Below, in pieces: positions 11,788 through 23,190 of a stretch of DNA of 64,000 nt; position 1 is the first letter of the stretch; every line of letters begins with the position of its first letter. The DNA lies in NCBI GenBank assembly GCA_036426205.1, contig CM071573.1:40816106-40880105 (forward strand), in the 5' to 3' direction. The position numbers and the translations under genes are program-made. The DNA comes from Ascaphus truei (Eukaryota > Chordata > Amphibia > Anura > Ascaphidae). Under the pieces are notes generated by a model. It was not told where the DNA came from, made no database searches, and was given only the letters and a program-made list of their open reading frames with translations.

Positions 11788-12289
11788 TAGTAAAATTAAT
11801 AGTTAATCGCCCATAGGTAATGTAGTGGCTTGATAACGAGCTGACACTGAATTCTAATATTCTAATTGTAATGGCCCCCTCTCGGTATACTTCAGTGAGA
11901 TTAGTCTGCTACATAAATGGGAGGCTGGTAATTTAAATGTAGGAGGAGAAGGATTTTATGGTTAAATCTGATAGTTATAGAGACACTGAGCAAGTTACAG
12001 ACCAGTTATAATAAACAGCAAGAAACCAGTTTTAGAGACCAGAAGTGAACTACTGAAAAAACTTGCTATGCTGTAAATTAGGGGAGTAGTTAATATGATT
12101 GACTCAAATTATGTAGTAATGAATAATGTATAGCTGTGATTGTTTACATCTACTTCTTTGTGTATCTAGCATGATTTTTTAGAAATCGGAGACTTAAAGG
12201 CTTCTTTTCCAGACATCCATCTATAGCTCCCACATCAAACCCTGAGATAGAACTCACCCTCTTTCACCTACTTACGGTAGATCTCAAAC
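11788..12289. other. AT-rich spacer, possibly 5' flank of the Penelope fragment
   Basis: No clear coding signal; the Penelope-like similarity becomes readable only after about 12290. Confidence 0.35.
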
Positions 12290-13260
12290 CTAAGAGTCTG
12301 TTGAATCCTCCCCCCTGAATAACACTATTGAAACATTTATTTCATTGGTACAAAAAGACATGAGCTTACTTAAAAAACAATCCATACCCCACAGACATTC
12401 CAATTTCTCCAAGAAAGAAAAAATAGTTATCAAAGAACTTGAAACAGACACTAGCATCATTAGCAAACCAGCCGACAAGGGTGGGGCAATTGTGATCATG
12501 AACAGGACTGATTACAGAGAGGAGATACTCAAACTTTCTGTTGTAACGAACTATGGAATTACCCCTAACAACCGCCGGGCAGATGTGGCCGGAAAAATTT
12601 GACAGCTTGTCAACAGAAAGAGTTCCTTACCAAAAAGGATCCTATCACACTACCCAAAGTACACAAGAACTTGACTAAACCACCAGGGCGTCCAACTTGA
12701 GCTGGGACAGACTCTATATTTCAACCGATAGCAGGGTTTTTGGATAAGTTACTTCGACCTTTGGTCACTAATGCAAGGTCATATATACACAACATTGATA
12801 AACACACATTCCCAGCTAGCTCAAACTCCTACACCCACCACATCATGAATATATATTTATGTCAAAAAAAGAGTGCTACTGGGTGTGGCAAATGTATACA
12901 ACAAAAGACTTATTAACATATATGTTTTGTCAATTGGATGTAGCATTGGGCACCCCTGTCCTATAAACACGACACCTCACACCTTCTCAGAAAGATTGAA
13001 TTGGTCGCTAGGTTTACTCCGAGAGAACGCATGTTCGTGTTGGATCTGCTTGGTATTATTTTGAAGGAGAACTTTTTCTCTTTGAGGATACGTTCTACAT
13101 TCAAACTCAGGGGACAGCAATGTCGCACCCACATACTCCAACATTTTCATGAATCGCTTTGAAGATGACTAGGTGTTCTGTCATCCACTGTTCTTGGCAT
13201 TTGGGCTTATGTGGGTGTGATATATTGGTGATATCTTCTTGCACAGGGGAGGAACTTAGT
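12290..13260 (+). pseudogene. Penelope-like element reverse transcriptase, decayed
   Basis: Landmarks of the Penelope-like reverse transcriptase occur in the right order but in different frames. They are SKPADKGGAIVIMNRTDYRE near 12450-12520, ITLPKVHKNLTKPPGRP at about 12644-12694, SIFQPIAGFLDKLLRPLVT near 12712-12770, FYIQTQGTAM near 13091-13123, and YIGDIFLHRGG near 13219 where the family has a catalytic Y-x-DD box. The first aspartate of that box reads as glycine. Multiple stops and frameshifts make it non-functional. No GIY-YIG endonuclease was found downstream. Confidence 0.85.
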
Positions 13261-13752
13261 GCATTTATTGGATATATTGACTCCGCTCATAGGACCATTG
13301 GATTTACACCCCTTTGGGGTTTGTGTACTTATTGCTGATTAAATCAGTTTGGCTTATTCCATTTCTCATTGGTCATTTGTGAGTGGTGGCAACATAATTT
13401 TGTGTACATCTACTCCCTGTTCATCTCTAAAGTAAAAATATTAATTATTGGTGCCCTGTGAATAATGAAAGTTTCAACTTCCCTAACACGTGGTGACTCT
13501 GCCTTTTGAAATCATAGTTACTTTCCAAGAAAGTGAGGCTGGCCAGTTTTTCCTAGAGATACAAAGGTCCCAAAAAGGATTAGGTAGAAACCAGGTAAAT
13601 ATTTTAAAAAGTGGTCCAAACATTTTATTGCTATGGAACCAACACAAACAAGCGCACAACATTTTTAACATAATACTACCATGAATTAACTTCAGAGTTA
13701 AGGTCCCCAAACTATAGTTCTTCTCTTCTAACCATGTGCACAAAAATACTGT
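13261..13752. other. Spacer, possibly Penelope 3' remnant
   Basis: No further domain recognised. Confidence 0.35.
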
Positions 13753-13754
13753 AG

Positions 13755-14378
13755 AGAATGGCTGGCCAACTCCAGTCCGCAAGAGCTACCAACAGGTCAG
13801 GTTTTCAGGATATCCCTGCTTCAGCACAGGTGGCTCAATCAGTGATTCGGTCAAAGACTACATCACCTGTGCTAAAGCAGAGGTAACCTGAAAACCTGAC
13901 CTGTTGGTGGCCTGTTACAGGGACAACACAACGACATGTGGGTGTTCTGAGTATAGGCTTTTTATTTCCACCAGTAAAAACATGGAACAAAAATAACAGC
14001 TTTTCCTCAGCATAAAAGGGTTAACAAAAACATATGTCCTTGATAAGGGCTTCACCCTTTTCCCACAAGGGTTTCTTAAGTCCATGTCACAGCAGAGCAA
14101 GAGTTCCAAAATACACAGACCTTATTTCAGGCTTTATCCCTTCAGCGTTTCAGCATGTCTTTCTCTGGTGCAATCAGGAAGAAGAACCATGAGCAATTCT
14201 AGAGTCTGTGCTTTTCAAGCCCCTTAACGAGGCAGCTGGGACCTGGTTAATTAACCCAGCCTTTTCAAAGCTGTAATTAACCCGGTCTCTGCTGGACCTC
14301 AGACCTTTGTCTCCCAGATATACTGAATTCATCCTGTCACATGGCCCTCGAGGACTGGAGTTGGCTACCCCTGCTGTA
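13755..14378. mobile_element. Palindromic hAT-like element split by an insertion
   Basis: The left part, 13755-13912, holds the usual palindrome and stops after GTTGGTGGCC. The right end resumes at 14342 with TGGCCCTCGAGGACTGGAGT and finishes with the family's terminal GGAGTTGGCTACCCC. Removing 13913-14346 restores a normal family member. Confidence 0.8.
13913..14341. mobile_element. Solo LTR (429 bp) nested in the palindromic element
   Basis: It starts TGTTACAGG and ends CCTGTCACA, so it has TG...CA termini with a short inverted repeat. It is flanked by the 5-bp duplication TGGCC at 13908-13912 and 14342-14346. There is no internal coding region. The insertion must be younger than its host element. 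Confidence 0.75.
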
Positions 14379-16085
14379 GAAGCTGTCTGTTTAAACATCT
14401 CATCCATGCAAAACCAGCCCTCTGTGTTGAGTCTAGAAAGTGATGTGAACACACGCCCACAATAACCATTGATCCTACATACTGTCATTACTTTAGCTCA
14501 TTGCTGTCCTGGGAGAGCTATGAACCTGTAATGTGAAGGTAGAAAGGTAACCCGGGGAGCTGTGTGGGTTTTGCCTATGTATCAGTAGATATCAAATACC
14601 AATATTTAAGAGTTATTAGGTACATTTGTGATCGCAGAGAGAGTCGTGTTTTATTCTGTCCTTTGAAAGGTAGTGATATCAATTCATGTCTTGAAGGTAA
14701 AAAGAAGCCAAATTGTACTATTTTCTTTCAAATAATAAAACTCCTTCTGCAAAAAAGAAAACATATCCCACACTAGCTTTCCATCTGTTCTGAAGTTCAA
14801 ATCATCGCACTTTTTTGGTTTGCAACCTATTCATATTTATTTGTGCATTTAGTCTATCCAGATTCTATTTTGCAATTTTCAGTGGGAGAACAGGGAGATG
14901 CAATAAAAAATGTATGTTCTTCTATCATTTTCGAGATACTATTTAACATGGTGTATGCTTTAAAAAAAAAAAATGAATGTGCATATATTTTATTTGTTGT
15001 GCCTTAACTATTCCTGATTTCTTTACATTGCGCACATAATAGATGTTCTGATTCTTTGACAATTTAATAGAACATTCCAACTCTTGATGGATATTGCCAA
15101 AAAGTCCAGTGGAACTGTTAATTTCTAATGCTGCATCTGAAAAGAAAATGAAATAATATAATATTTCCTCCAATACAGATAGAAGGCATTCCCTGAGCAT
15201 ACGATATGTACAATACATGTACATACTTACATATTTCTATGTATGAAATACAAGTGAAGAATTAATTATTAATAGGTAGACACAAAGGGCCTACTAATGA
15301 ATGAGCTACACATCATTCATTATACTACAAAAAATGGCATTTCTGTGCAAATATGCAAATTTTTGGATGCAAACACATTTCGACGTATTCCTTAAATAGT
15401 TGATGTATGTCCAAACTAAGAGAAAATGGCATTTTAGTTTGTGACTTTGCGGTATGCAAATGTTTTGCTCATTTGCATGTCATTACCCAGAATCCCGGGC
15501 TGCAGTTGAAACATTGCATGCTAACAGATAATGGGGAAGGCAGGGTTGCAGAACTGTCTGAGACCTGTGAATCTGCTCACACGTATTTTTATTAAATATA
15601 TGCAAATAAGGAAATTTCACAAAATTAGGAATGTACACAGTAATCAATACGGTCCGAGGTTGTATTTCGCAGGGATATGTTCGCGCAGAAACCTCACCTG
15701 CCCAAAGCAGGTAACATTGTGGTTTTTATATACTGAGGAGTGGAGAGAGTGAGAAATATAAACTTTCTATACGTCCCAAATACCTAACCTAATCCAGTCT
15801 CTTTGTCTTTTGCTAGGGAAGGAGAGAAAAGACGCACCTTATGAAATAGCACACATCTTTGGAGCGATCTTTCTGTATAAAGCAGATCATTCTTAGTGAC
15901 TGTAGCAAAAACTCTGTTTTTACTGAATCACTTTGCATTCCGCTTTTGGGGAATTTTGAATGGCAAATCTTGTATTTTAATGTATAGACTCAGAGATGCT
16001 TAATAACTTATTTACTGGGGTAGTACAGATGCAGCCGCCAGGATTCGACCATTTCTCGGAAAAAAAATTGAGATCTCGTCGAGAT
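14379..16085. other. AT-rich spacer
   Basis: No gene or repeat boundary recognised over about 1.7 kb. Confidence 0.4.
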
Positions 16086-16560
16086 CCTCGCTAGGTTGAC
16101 CGCAGCAGAATAGTGGCCCATCGAATTAACACAGCAGGTGTCCTGTAAGAGATGTGTGCAGAGGTACATATAATGGAGACCGATTTGAGTGAAATTATAT
16201 CTTGGTTTTATTGAGCCTGTTCCTTTATCCAGGCAAAACATACAAAAACAACAAAATAACAAAGCCCTATCCCTGCAGGACTGGAGGGATATTCCCATTG
16301 CCAGCCTATCACCCCAAAGTCTCAGGAAGTACATTAAGCAGGTGGCCCTCCATGTCAGTCTCTGGCAGGTTCCTGGGTCCTCGGTGTCTAGGAAATAAAG
16401 GTCTCTGGGTGTCTTGATCTCACCACAGCCTTTTTGCTCAAGACAGTGTCTGTGTGCAGGCTTCTCTGCTCTCCTTCTGTCAGCCCAAATGTGAGCTAAG
16501 AAATCTCTCTCCTGTTTCTCACATCAGGCTTTTCTCAGATCTCTCATTAGTCCAGGTGGA
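16086..16560. repeat. Possible LTR-derived fragment
   Basis: A moderately GC-rich block containing a TTTTATTGAGCCTGTTCC segment (polyadenylation-like when read in reverse) and CT-rich sequence. It resembles LTRs in texture. I could not find TG...CA ends with a target duplication, so the call is weak. Confidence 0.25.
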
Positions 16561-16584
16561 GACTAGTTAATTGAGTGGTTGCAA

Positions 16585-16787
16585 TTACATAGTTACATAG
16601 TAGATGAGGTTGAAAAAAGACGTAGGTCCATCAAGTTCAACCTATGCTAAATTTAGACAACAGATACTTTATCCTATATCTATACTTACTTATTGATCCA
16701 GAGGAAGGCAAACAAAAAAAACCATTAAGGGGAAAAATTAATTCCTTCCTGACTCCAAGAATTGGCAATCGGATTAATCCCTGGATC
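16585..16787. repeat. Widespread interspersed repeat fragment
   Basis: It contains TTACATAGTTACATAGTAGA, GAGGTTGAAAAAAGACGTAG and TCCATCAAGTTCAACCT, a module I associate with amphibian genomes. An inverted scrap lies at 20604-20660. It directly abuts the LINE endonuclease fragment at 16788 on the opposite strand. Confidence 0.6.
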
Positions 16788-16954
16788 AACATCCATCTCT
16801 CTGCTGGATTCTCAAAAGCAAAATGGGTCTCTTGTATAAATATAATATCTCCTTTCGTTCTTTTAAGTTTTTGTAGAGCAAGTCTGCGTTTTCTATAGGA
16901 TTGCAGATGCTTAACATTGAGAGAGATGAGTTTTATCGAGGACAGATTAGCCAT
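16788..16954 (-). pseudogene. Tx1/L1-type LINE endonuclease fragment
   Basis: On the minus strand the frame starting at 16954 reads MANLSSIKLISLNVKHLQS, then RKRRLALQKLKRTKGDIIF and IQETHFAFENP. This matches the N-terminus of the apurinic-type endonuclease of L1/Tx1 LINEs (pattern SLNVxGL...KR...DIxFLQETH), including the QETH metal-binding segment. Similarity ends after about 55 residues. It is a 3'-truncated scrap. Confidence 0.75.
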
Positions 16955-19229
16955 GAGCCCAGGGGATTAAGTGAGATATTAGGCCTTCCACCTTCCCAAA
17001 GTGGGGGCCCTCGTATGTTTCTGTTTCTGTTTGAGTTAGAGAAATATTGATGGTGTTTAACTTTTGAAAGTGATATATTGGCGGACGGGTGGACAGGAGG
17101 GGGAAGCTGGGAGAGGGATGGAGACAGGTGAGGGGGGAGAAAGAGAGGGGAGTGTCATAACGGGTGCCCTGAAATATAAAAACACAAAAGTGACAAGGTA
17201 GTCGTGCCTACTGCCCTTGGGAGACATCACTGGTCACAGGGTTCGGGGAGAACCAGATGGAGGGTGTAGAAAACCCTCATTGAACCATATGTACAGTTTC
17301 CGAGATTTTACAAATTCTATATCCACGTCGGGATGATTGAGGGAGGGGGGAGGAGGGGGGATGACAGGGGAGGGGGAGGAGAGGGGGGAGGAAAGGCAGG
17401 GAAGAGGGGGAGGAATCAGGAGGGGGGTGGAGTGGGGTATAGACTGGTGCTGGAGTAAGTCCAGACCTGGCAACTTTTATATTATCTGTAAGGATCCAGT
17501 AAGGCATTTATTCTGGTGATTTTACAGATAGCAACACCCAAATTCTTAACACTCAACCCTCTGAGCACAAAAGACTTGGATATACCAGTACAGAACAGGG
17601 GATTATCAATACAGGAAGAAATTGTATGACTAAGTCGGTGAGCTACATTTCTTTCTCAGAAAAATCAGGGTCTGCATTTGCTGTATGGTGAAGGGTTTTT
17701 GACACTTTTTTACCCACCACAATTTACATAATGTGTGGTTATCATCTTCTACATACTGTGTGATACAGTATGTGCTGCATCCGGAATACCTACTTTAATC
17801 TGATTTGTGTGCGTGTGCCCAAAAGAAATAATAAGGGAGACACTGGCTCTAAAAACGGTCCTGGGAAAACCTTAGCTGCACCAGATTTTAGGAATAGCCA
17901 ATGAATTAGCAAACACTTGAACGCCCTGAGTTGAAGCATGAATGGGACACTGAAACTAAGTGTCAGGGCTTGAGAGTCACAGCCACGAGAGTACTCGCTG
18001 CTGTAAGGAGGGCTGATTCATATGATCACTTGAATATTTCTCTAAATTCCATTGCACATAACACAGTACTCTCGGCATCACTGAACATTTCAATTGCGGG
18101 ACAGCTGCTTCCAAGCAATCAAACAGTAGTGTCTGCTTTAAATTCACCCGAATGCCTTTTTTAAATAACAGTCACTAAGTTATTAAGTTTGTTCTGATTA
18201 GCAGTGGTTTCTAAATATACATAAAACATCAGGAAAGCGCAAGTCAATTGTGTTTGTGGCAGTTTCATTTTGGTTAATTACATGTTTAAATTGATTGGTA
18301 TAAGAGTCTAGGGTAATTTACCAGGGTTATAATTTAGCTTTCTTGGCTGTCAAAGCAAATGCATTAAAAAAAAAAAAACACCCTAACCAAATCTCAGCAT
18401 TTTACTGAACTGACTTACGTATTAATTAAACAGAGCTGATTAAAATAATGGTCTGTTCAAATATTCATCATCTTCCCAATAGAATGTTTCAGCTCGCTGT
18501 CCCCTAAAATATCCATCCATGAATTTTAATTTGATTTTGCATTTCAAAGCATTCTTTTCTTCCATGTAGCTTTTAATTCACACCGACTTTCATCAATACT
18601 TCAAGATAAAAGAAAAAGGCAAAAGTTTTATGTATATTATTAATTATATAAAGGAAAGCAAATTAAAGCCTTCTTGGTTTCTGCCAGCTCATGGTTTAGT
18701 TAAAGAGCCGTGTCACCTGGATAGGGAAAAAGTGCAGCATTTTAGGTGCTTTTGTAACGTTGTCTCGTGTATTGGTTCATTTTGGGCGTGGGAATAACCG
18801 GGGATAAAATGGACTTTCTTACATAAAACCTCAAACTCTATTTGCTCGCAGTTATTCTCCTCATATAACTATGCTAGTATTTGTTTTTCTTTATTTGCAA
18901 TATGTATCTGTAATACTTATGTTTGTAGGCTGCTCAATGAATTCAATATGCTTTTCAGAGGGGAACAATTTCTAAACGTTCCCCTGAAACTGCCACTAGC
19001 CGGCTTCACCCACAGAAACACCGTACGGTACCTCCAGCATTCTGGGCTGTTGTAGATACGTTGCAGAATGAGTTTTATTCGTACAGTTCTGTTAACAATG
19101 GACGCGGGTCCCTTCCCAGAAAAGTTCCCAGTGTCATTTAGATTGAGTACACGGATACAGATTAACCCTGTCATATTGGGCGTTCACAAGTTGTTGCATG
19201 CTCCTGCGACAAAGGAAGGGTTAACCCAG
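16955..19229. other. Spacer with purine-rich low-complexity tract
   Basis: 17090-17160 and 17337-17440 are runs of GGGGA/GAGG type on the + strand. The rest is AT-rich with nothing recognised, including a poly-A run near 18366. Proline- or glycine-rich open frames over the tract reflect composition only. Confidence 0.5.
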
Positions 19230-19342
19230 GGGTACTCAACTCCAGTCCTCAAGCTCCTCCACCCCAACAACGGTTCAGGTTTTCAGGATATCCCAGCTTC
19301 AGCACAGGCGTCTCAATCAGTGGCCCAGTCGAAGACTAGCCA
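19230..19342. repeat. Palindromic hAT-like element, left half
   Basis: It contains GTACTCAACTCCAGTCCTCA, AGGTTTTCAGGATATCCC and TTCAGCACAGGCGTCTCAA, then breaks off near 19342 before the second arm. Confidence 0.7.
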
Positions 19343-19529
19343 AACTGGGATAGGTGGTAAAAATACATAACATTAACAATGAATAATAATATATTAACCC
19401 CTTACAAGGTCAAGTTTAAGACTACCCTTCTCGCCCTTTCCAAAGCTGTTTTTATATATTCTACATGCGCCACTACATGTAGGAGACGTATGTATGTATG
19501 TAATATTAAGTAATAGGGAGGTCAAAATG

Positions 19530-19764
19530 CAGCTCCCTACCGGAGCCCGGCGCAGCGCCCTACCGGAGCCCAGCGCAGCGCCCTACCGGAGCCCGGCGCA
19601 GCTCCCTACCGGAGCCCAGCGCAGCGCCCTACCGGAGCCCAGCGCAGCTCCCTACCGGAGCCCAGCGCAGCTCCCTACCGGAGCCCAGCGCAGCGCCCTA
19701 CCGGAGCCCAGCGCAGCTCCCTACCGGAGCCCAGCGCAGCTCCCTACCGGAGCCCAGTGCAGGC
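19530..19764. repeat. 23-bp GC-rich minisatellite, about ten units
   Basis: Units run CAGC(T/G)CCCTACCGGAGCCC then (A/G)GCG, beginning at 19530 and repeating every 23 bp to about 19764. Variation is limited to two alternating positions. Because 23 is not a multiple of three, each frame reads all three phases and gives a 23-residue repeat, so a 105-codon frame stays open. I do not treat it as a gene. Confidence 0.9.
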
Positions 19765-20732
19765 TTCTGAGGGGAGGCTGGGGGGGGGGGGGAGATTCCT
19801 ACTGTGGATAAGTGCGATAATATCTTTGAGTCAATGCTTGCATCTTTAGCGCTATTTAACACAGTTATTACAACTTTTTAGTGTATTCAAATGAGAATAA
19901 ATATCACAACCCATTTCTGAATATATAAATCTGAGTGCATACAGCGGTAACTCTAATATTTAGCGTCACTAGCCCCTTTTTTTACGCAGCAGCATGGAGC
20001 TTTACTGAATTTAGCCCTTCGTGTTAAATCTCTGTGAAGCTTGTACAATAATGTATCTTCTATCTCTCCCTACTGCAGCCGGGGAAGCATAATTGACTGT
20101 TTGCTCCAGTTGTGACCTGTACAGCAGTAAATTGCATGTCACATGAGATCCAAGCACTCACTAATTTAGTTTTCCCTGCATTATTAATTAGAATAATTAT
20201 ATATCATTCCCTAAACCAAGAGGTTGAAGTAATAACGGGGACATTTTTCTTTGCAAATTGTCCTTATCTGTCTATAAGCAGTCCTGCCACAAGTGGCTCG
20301 ATTCTTTGTATTGCAACGTATTGTCTCATTAGCTCAAGATGTACAGATTTCAGAACAAAGAAAATGCTATAAACTTGTAACCCCCATGGGAAAAGAACAG
20401 TTGTATTTATGGTAATTAGGTAAATTACTATACTTGGAAAATAATGTTATCTACTTCTGCACAGAAGAAACATATAATTTACTGCAAAAGTAGCAGACGT
20501 CGTGGGGCTCCATGAAAGGCCAAATGGGACTGATGCCAAAGAAACCATAACACATTTTGCATTTTCTTTGATATCACAAGAGTCGTCTTTGCACTAAAAT
20601 TACATTTAACAAAGGTTGAACTTGATGGACACTTTTTTTCAACCTTATCTACTGTGCTACTAAAGTGGTGCAACTGAACCAAAGCAAGTTTCCAACCAAT
20701 AATACAGCTTTGCTACATTAATAGAGCTAAAG
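19765..20732. other. Spacer with one repeat scrap
   Basis: Mostly AT-rich. GGTTGAACTTGATGGACAC near 20613 is a reverse-oriented piece of the repeat at 16585-16787. Confidence 0.45.
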
Positions 20733-21380
20733 CAGGGGTTGCCAACCCATGGCCTGCATCCATTCCCACGTCCATCTCTCATCCCCGCGTCTATCCCTCA
20801 TCCCCGCGTCCATCCCCCCATCCATCCCTCATCCCCGCATCCATCCCTCATCCACCATCCCCGCGTCCATACCCACATCCATCCCTCATCCCTGCATGCA
20901 TCCCTCATCCCCGCCTCTATCCCCCATCCTCGCGTCCATCCCTCATCCCATGTCCATCCCTCATCCATCCCTCACCCCACCCCTACTCACCGCCCTCCCC
21001 CCCTACCCCCCCCCCCCCCTGCCAGTGCACCCAGTCTGTGTTGCTAGTTGGGCCTGCCCAGAAGTCAGGCCCAACTTGCACATCTGCCAGTGCTGCCCCA
21101 GCTCCCCTCTGCTGCTCTGGACTAGGTTTGAGGGAGAGGAGGAGTGGGGGGCAGGGGGAAATTGAGAAGAGAGGATGGGGGTGGGGGGGACAGAGTGAGA
21201 GAGGGCGAGGGAGAAATATAGTGGGGGGAGGAGTTGTGAGAGAGGAGGTGGGAGGGATTGAGCCAGAGCAGATGGGGGGGAATTAAGTGAGAGAGGAGAA
21301 GGGGGTGCAGTAGGACAGTGACCCGCCAAACGATTTGTGCCCATTTATTGACATGCCTGAAAAAAGGGTTGACACCCCTG
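20733..21380. mobile_element. hAT-like non-autonomous element, 648 bp
   Basis: The ends CAGGGGTTGCCAACC and GGGTTGACACCCCTG are inverted repeats. They are flanked by 8-bp direct repeats with one mismatch, AGCTAAAG (20725-20732) and AGCTGAAG (21381-21388). An 8-bp duplication with CAGGGG ends is typical of hAT transposons. The interior is a CATCC-type minisatellite (about 20755-20985), a poly-C run near 21008 and a purine-rich tract. No transposase is present. Confidence 0.8.
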
Positions 21381-23190
21381 AGCTGAAGCAAAGAATAGGT
21401 TACTACAGGACTTCAGTATCCCCACCCCAAAGAGAACGTTCATGTCCCTTATGTAAAATGTCACAGGAGCTGACACACTGTATAACGTGCACTGAATGCC
21501 TTGGTATTTTTGCTCATGTGCAAGGCTGATCGAGATCCCAGCTACTATCTCAATTAGAACAGAAAATGAGGACTTCTTCCGCTTTTCTCTAAATACCCTA
21601 CATACAGGGGCATTCCATACATCCGGTAGCGTTCACTACACTCTGGGGGGGGGGGGGAGGACCCTCCACACGTCAGAACATTCCCCAAGTGGGAATTAAT
21701 TATTGGCATAGAAGGGGTCAATCAAGAGTGAAAGGCAAGTGCTTTGTAGCAGAAAACAATCACCAATAAACAAGAAAAGATGATTTATTGATTAATTGTG
21801 CTGGATTGTTGTTCAAATCTGTGTATTACAACGAAGTAAATGAAAACAGAAAACCACTGAAAACAACATCTCAGAGATAAAAGCTATTGTGACATAATAC
21901 AGATGCAGTATTTTTGCACCAGGAAATTTGCAGTAGAGAAATGACCTCTGAAGTCTCCTATAAGGACAAACATGGAGCAAAAATGTACCTGAAAAAAAGA
22001 ATCTAATTGAAGGAAATAAGTTGGGGGTTTTTGCATCGATAAATGTGATTTTTGTTCAACTTTTACCTTGGCTTTACAACCAGGAGATTTTAAATACATA
22101 CATATCCAGCTTGGTGCTGTTATTAATAACAAGTCCTTCCACTCGAAAGGAGTTAATATCACTGATCCAAATGTGATTATGCATGTTCCCAGGGCTTCAT
22201 TTAATGTATTTATTTATTCCTTACAATGTGAGTGCCCTACTTGATAAATTACAATTAACATGCTAGAAACAAATTAATGTTTTATTAAAGACGGGATTAG
22301 TAAAAGTAAAGATACAATCATCACAGCGGTGCATTGCGCGTTTCACATTGTCTGTATTCATTTGCTAAATTTGCAAGAGCAAACACCATGTTCTTAATGG
22401 GGTTTTATCAGAGAGCTCAGCACTAAACTGTTTTGTAAAAAAAAGTGCAAATCTTAATTAAATGTGCAGTATGTCTGAAGCACGTTATGTGACGTCTTAC
22501 ATGTGACGCATAGTTTGTTGTTTAAAATGACTTGTTGCAGACCTGATAGATACAATTTAAATAAACACAGAATTGTCATGTGTAGAGTAATTATGACCAG
22601 TTTTAGTAAGTATTAGTTATTTTAATATCTTTTTAATAGCCAAACGGTGTGTGTACCGATATCTTTGACAAAAACCATTTTTGACGCATAAGGCACAAAT
22701 TGAGAATAAAATTGAGAATAAAGGCACACAAGTGCAATATAATTAATGATTTTCATGTGTTAATTTGCGGAGCTTAGTAGATCTGCCCCATAGCATTTAT
22801 AAAGAAGTTAATTTCAGTGTAATTTGTGTTTTAAGGATCTTCAATGGGCAAGATGTTGTGATTTTCTGTACTAAACGTGGAATTTTCAGGAACTCCTTTG
22901 TGCTCAGATTGCTATGTCCCTCGGGCAACAAAGGGGTTAAACAAATTCTCAAATGTATTTATCAATGGAAATATCCACATGTATTAGTAAAGGGATCTTG
23001 TCCTATGAGAATGGTTTACATTTTGGGGGGTTTGGGACACTGGAAGGCAGTACTGGGCACTTGCCTACATGCAACTCACTTCATTGGCCATGACTACTAT
23101 ATGAACATGTCAGTATTCCCAAGTATTCAAGCATATCCCAACACAAAACTCTAACATCTTAACAAGAGAACTGCAGTGTGTGGTCTAGAG
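21381..23190. other. Spacer
   Basis: AT-rich apart from a poly-G run near 21643-21658. The 129-codon frame at 22765-23154 has no recognisable domain and ordinary composition for random sequence here, so I do not call it. GTCTAGAG at 23183-23190 is the left target duplication of the next element. Confidence 0.4.

Noticed and set aside
19494..19811. 105-codon frame with a 23-residue peptide repeat
   Set aside because: It is an automatic consequence of the 23-bp minisatellite.
22765..23154. 129-codon open frame as a possible gene
   Set aside because: No domain, no splice context and no neighbouring coding signal; its length is plausible by chance in 64 kb read in six frames.
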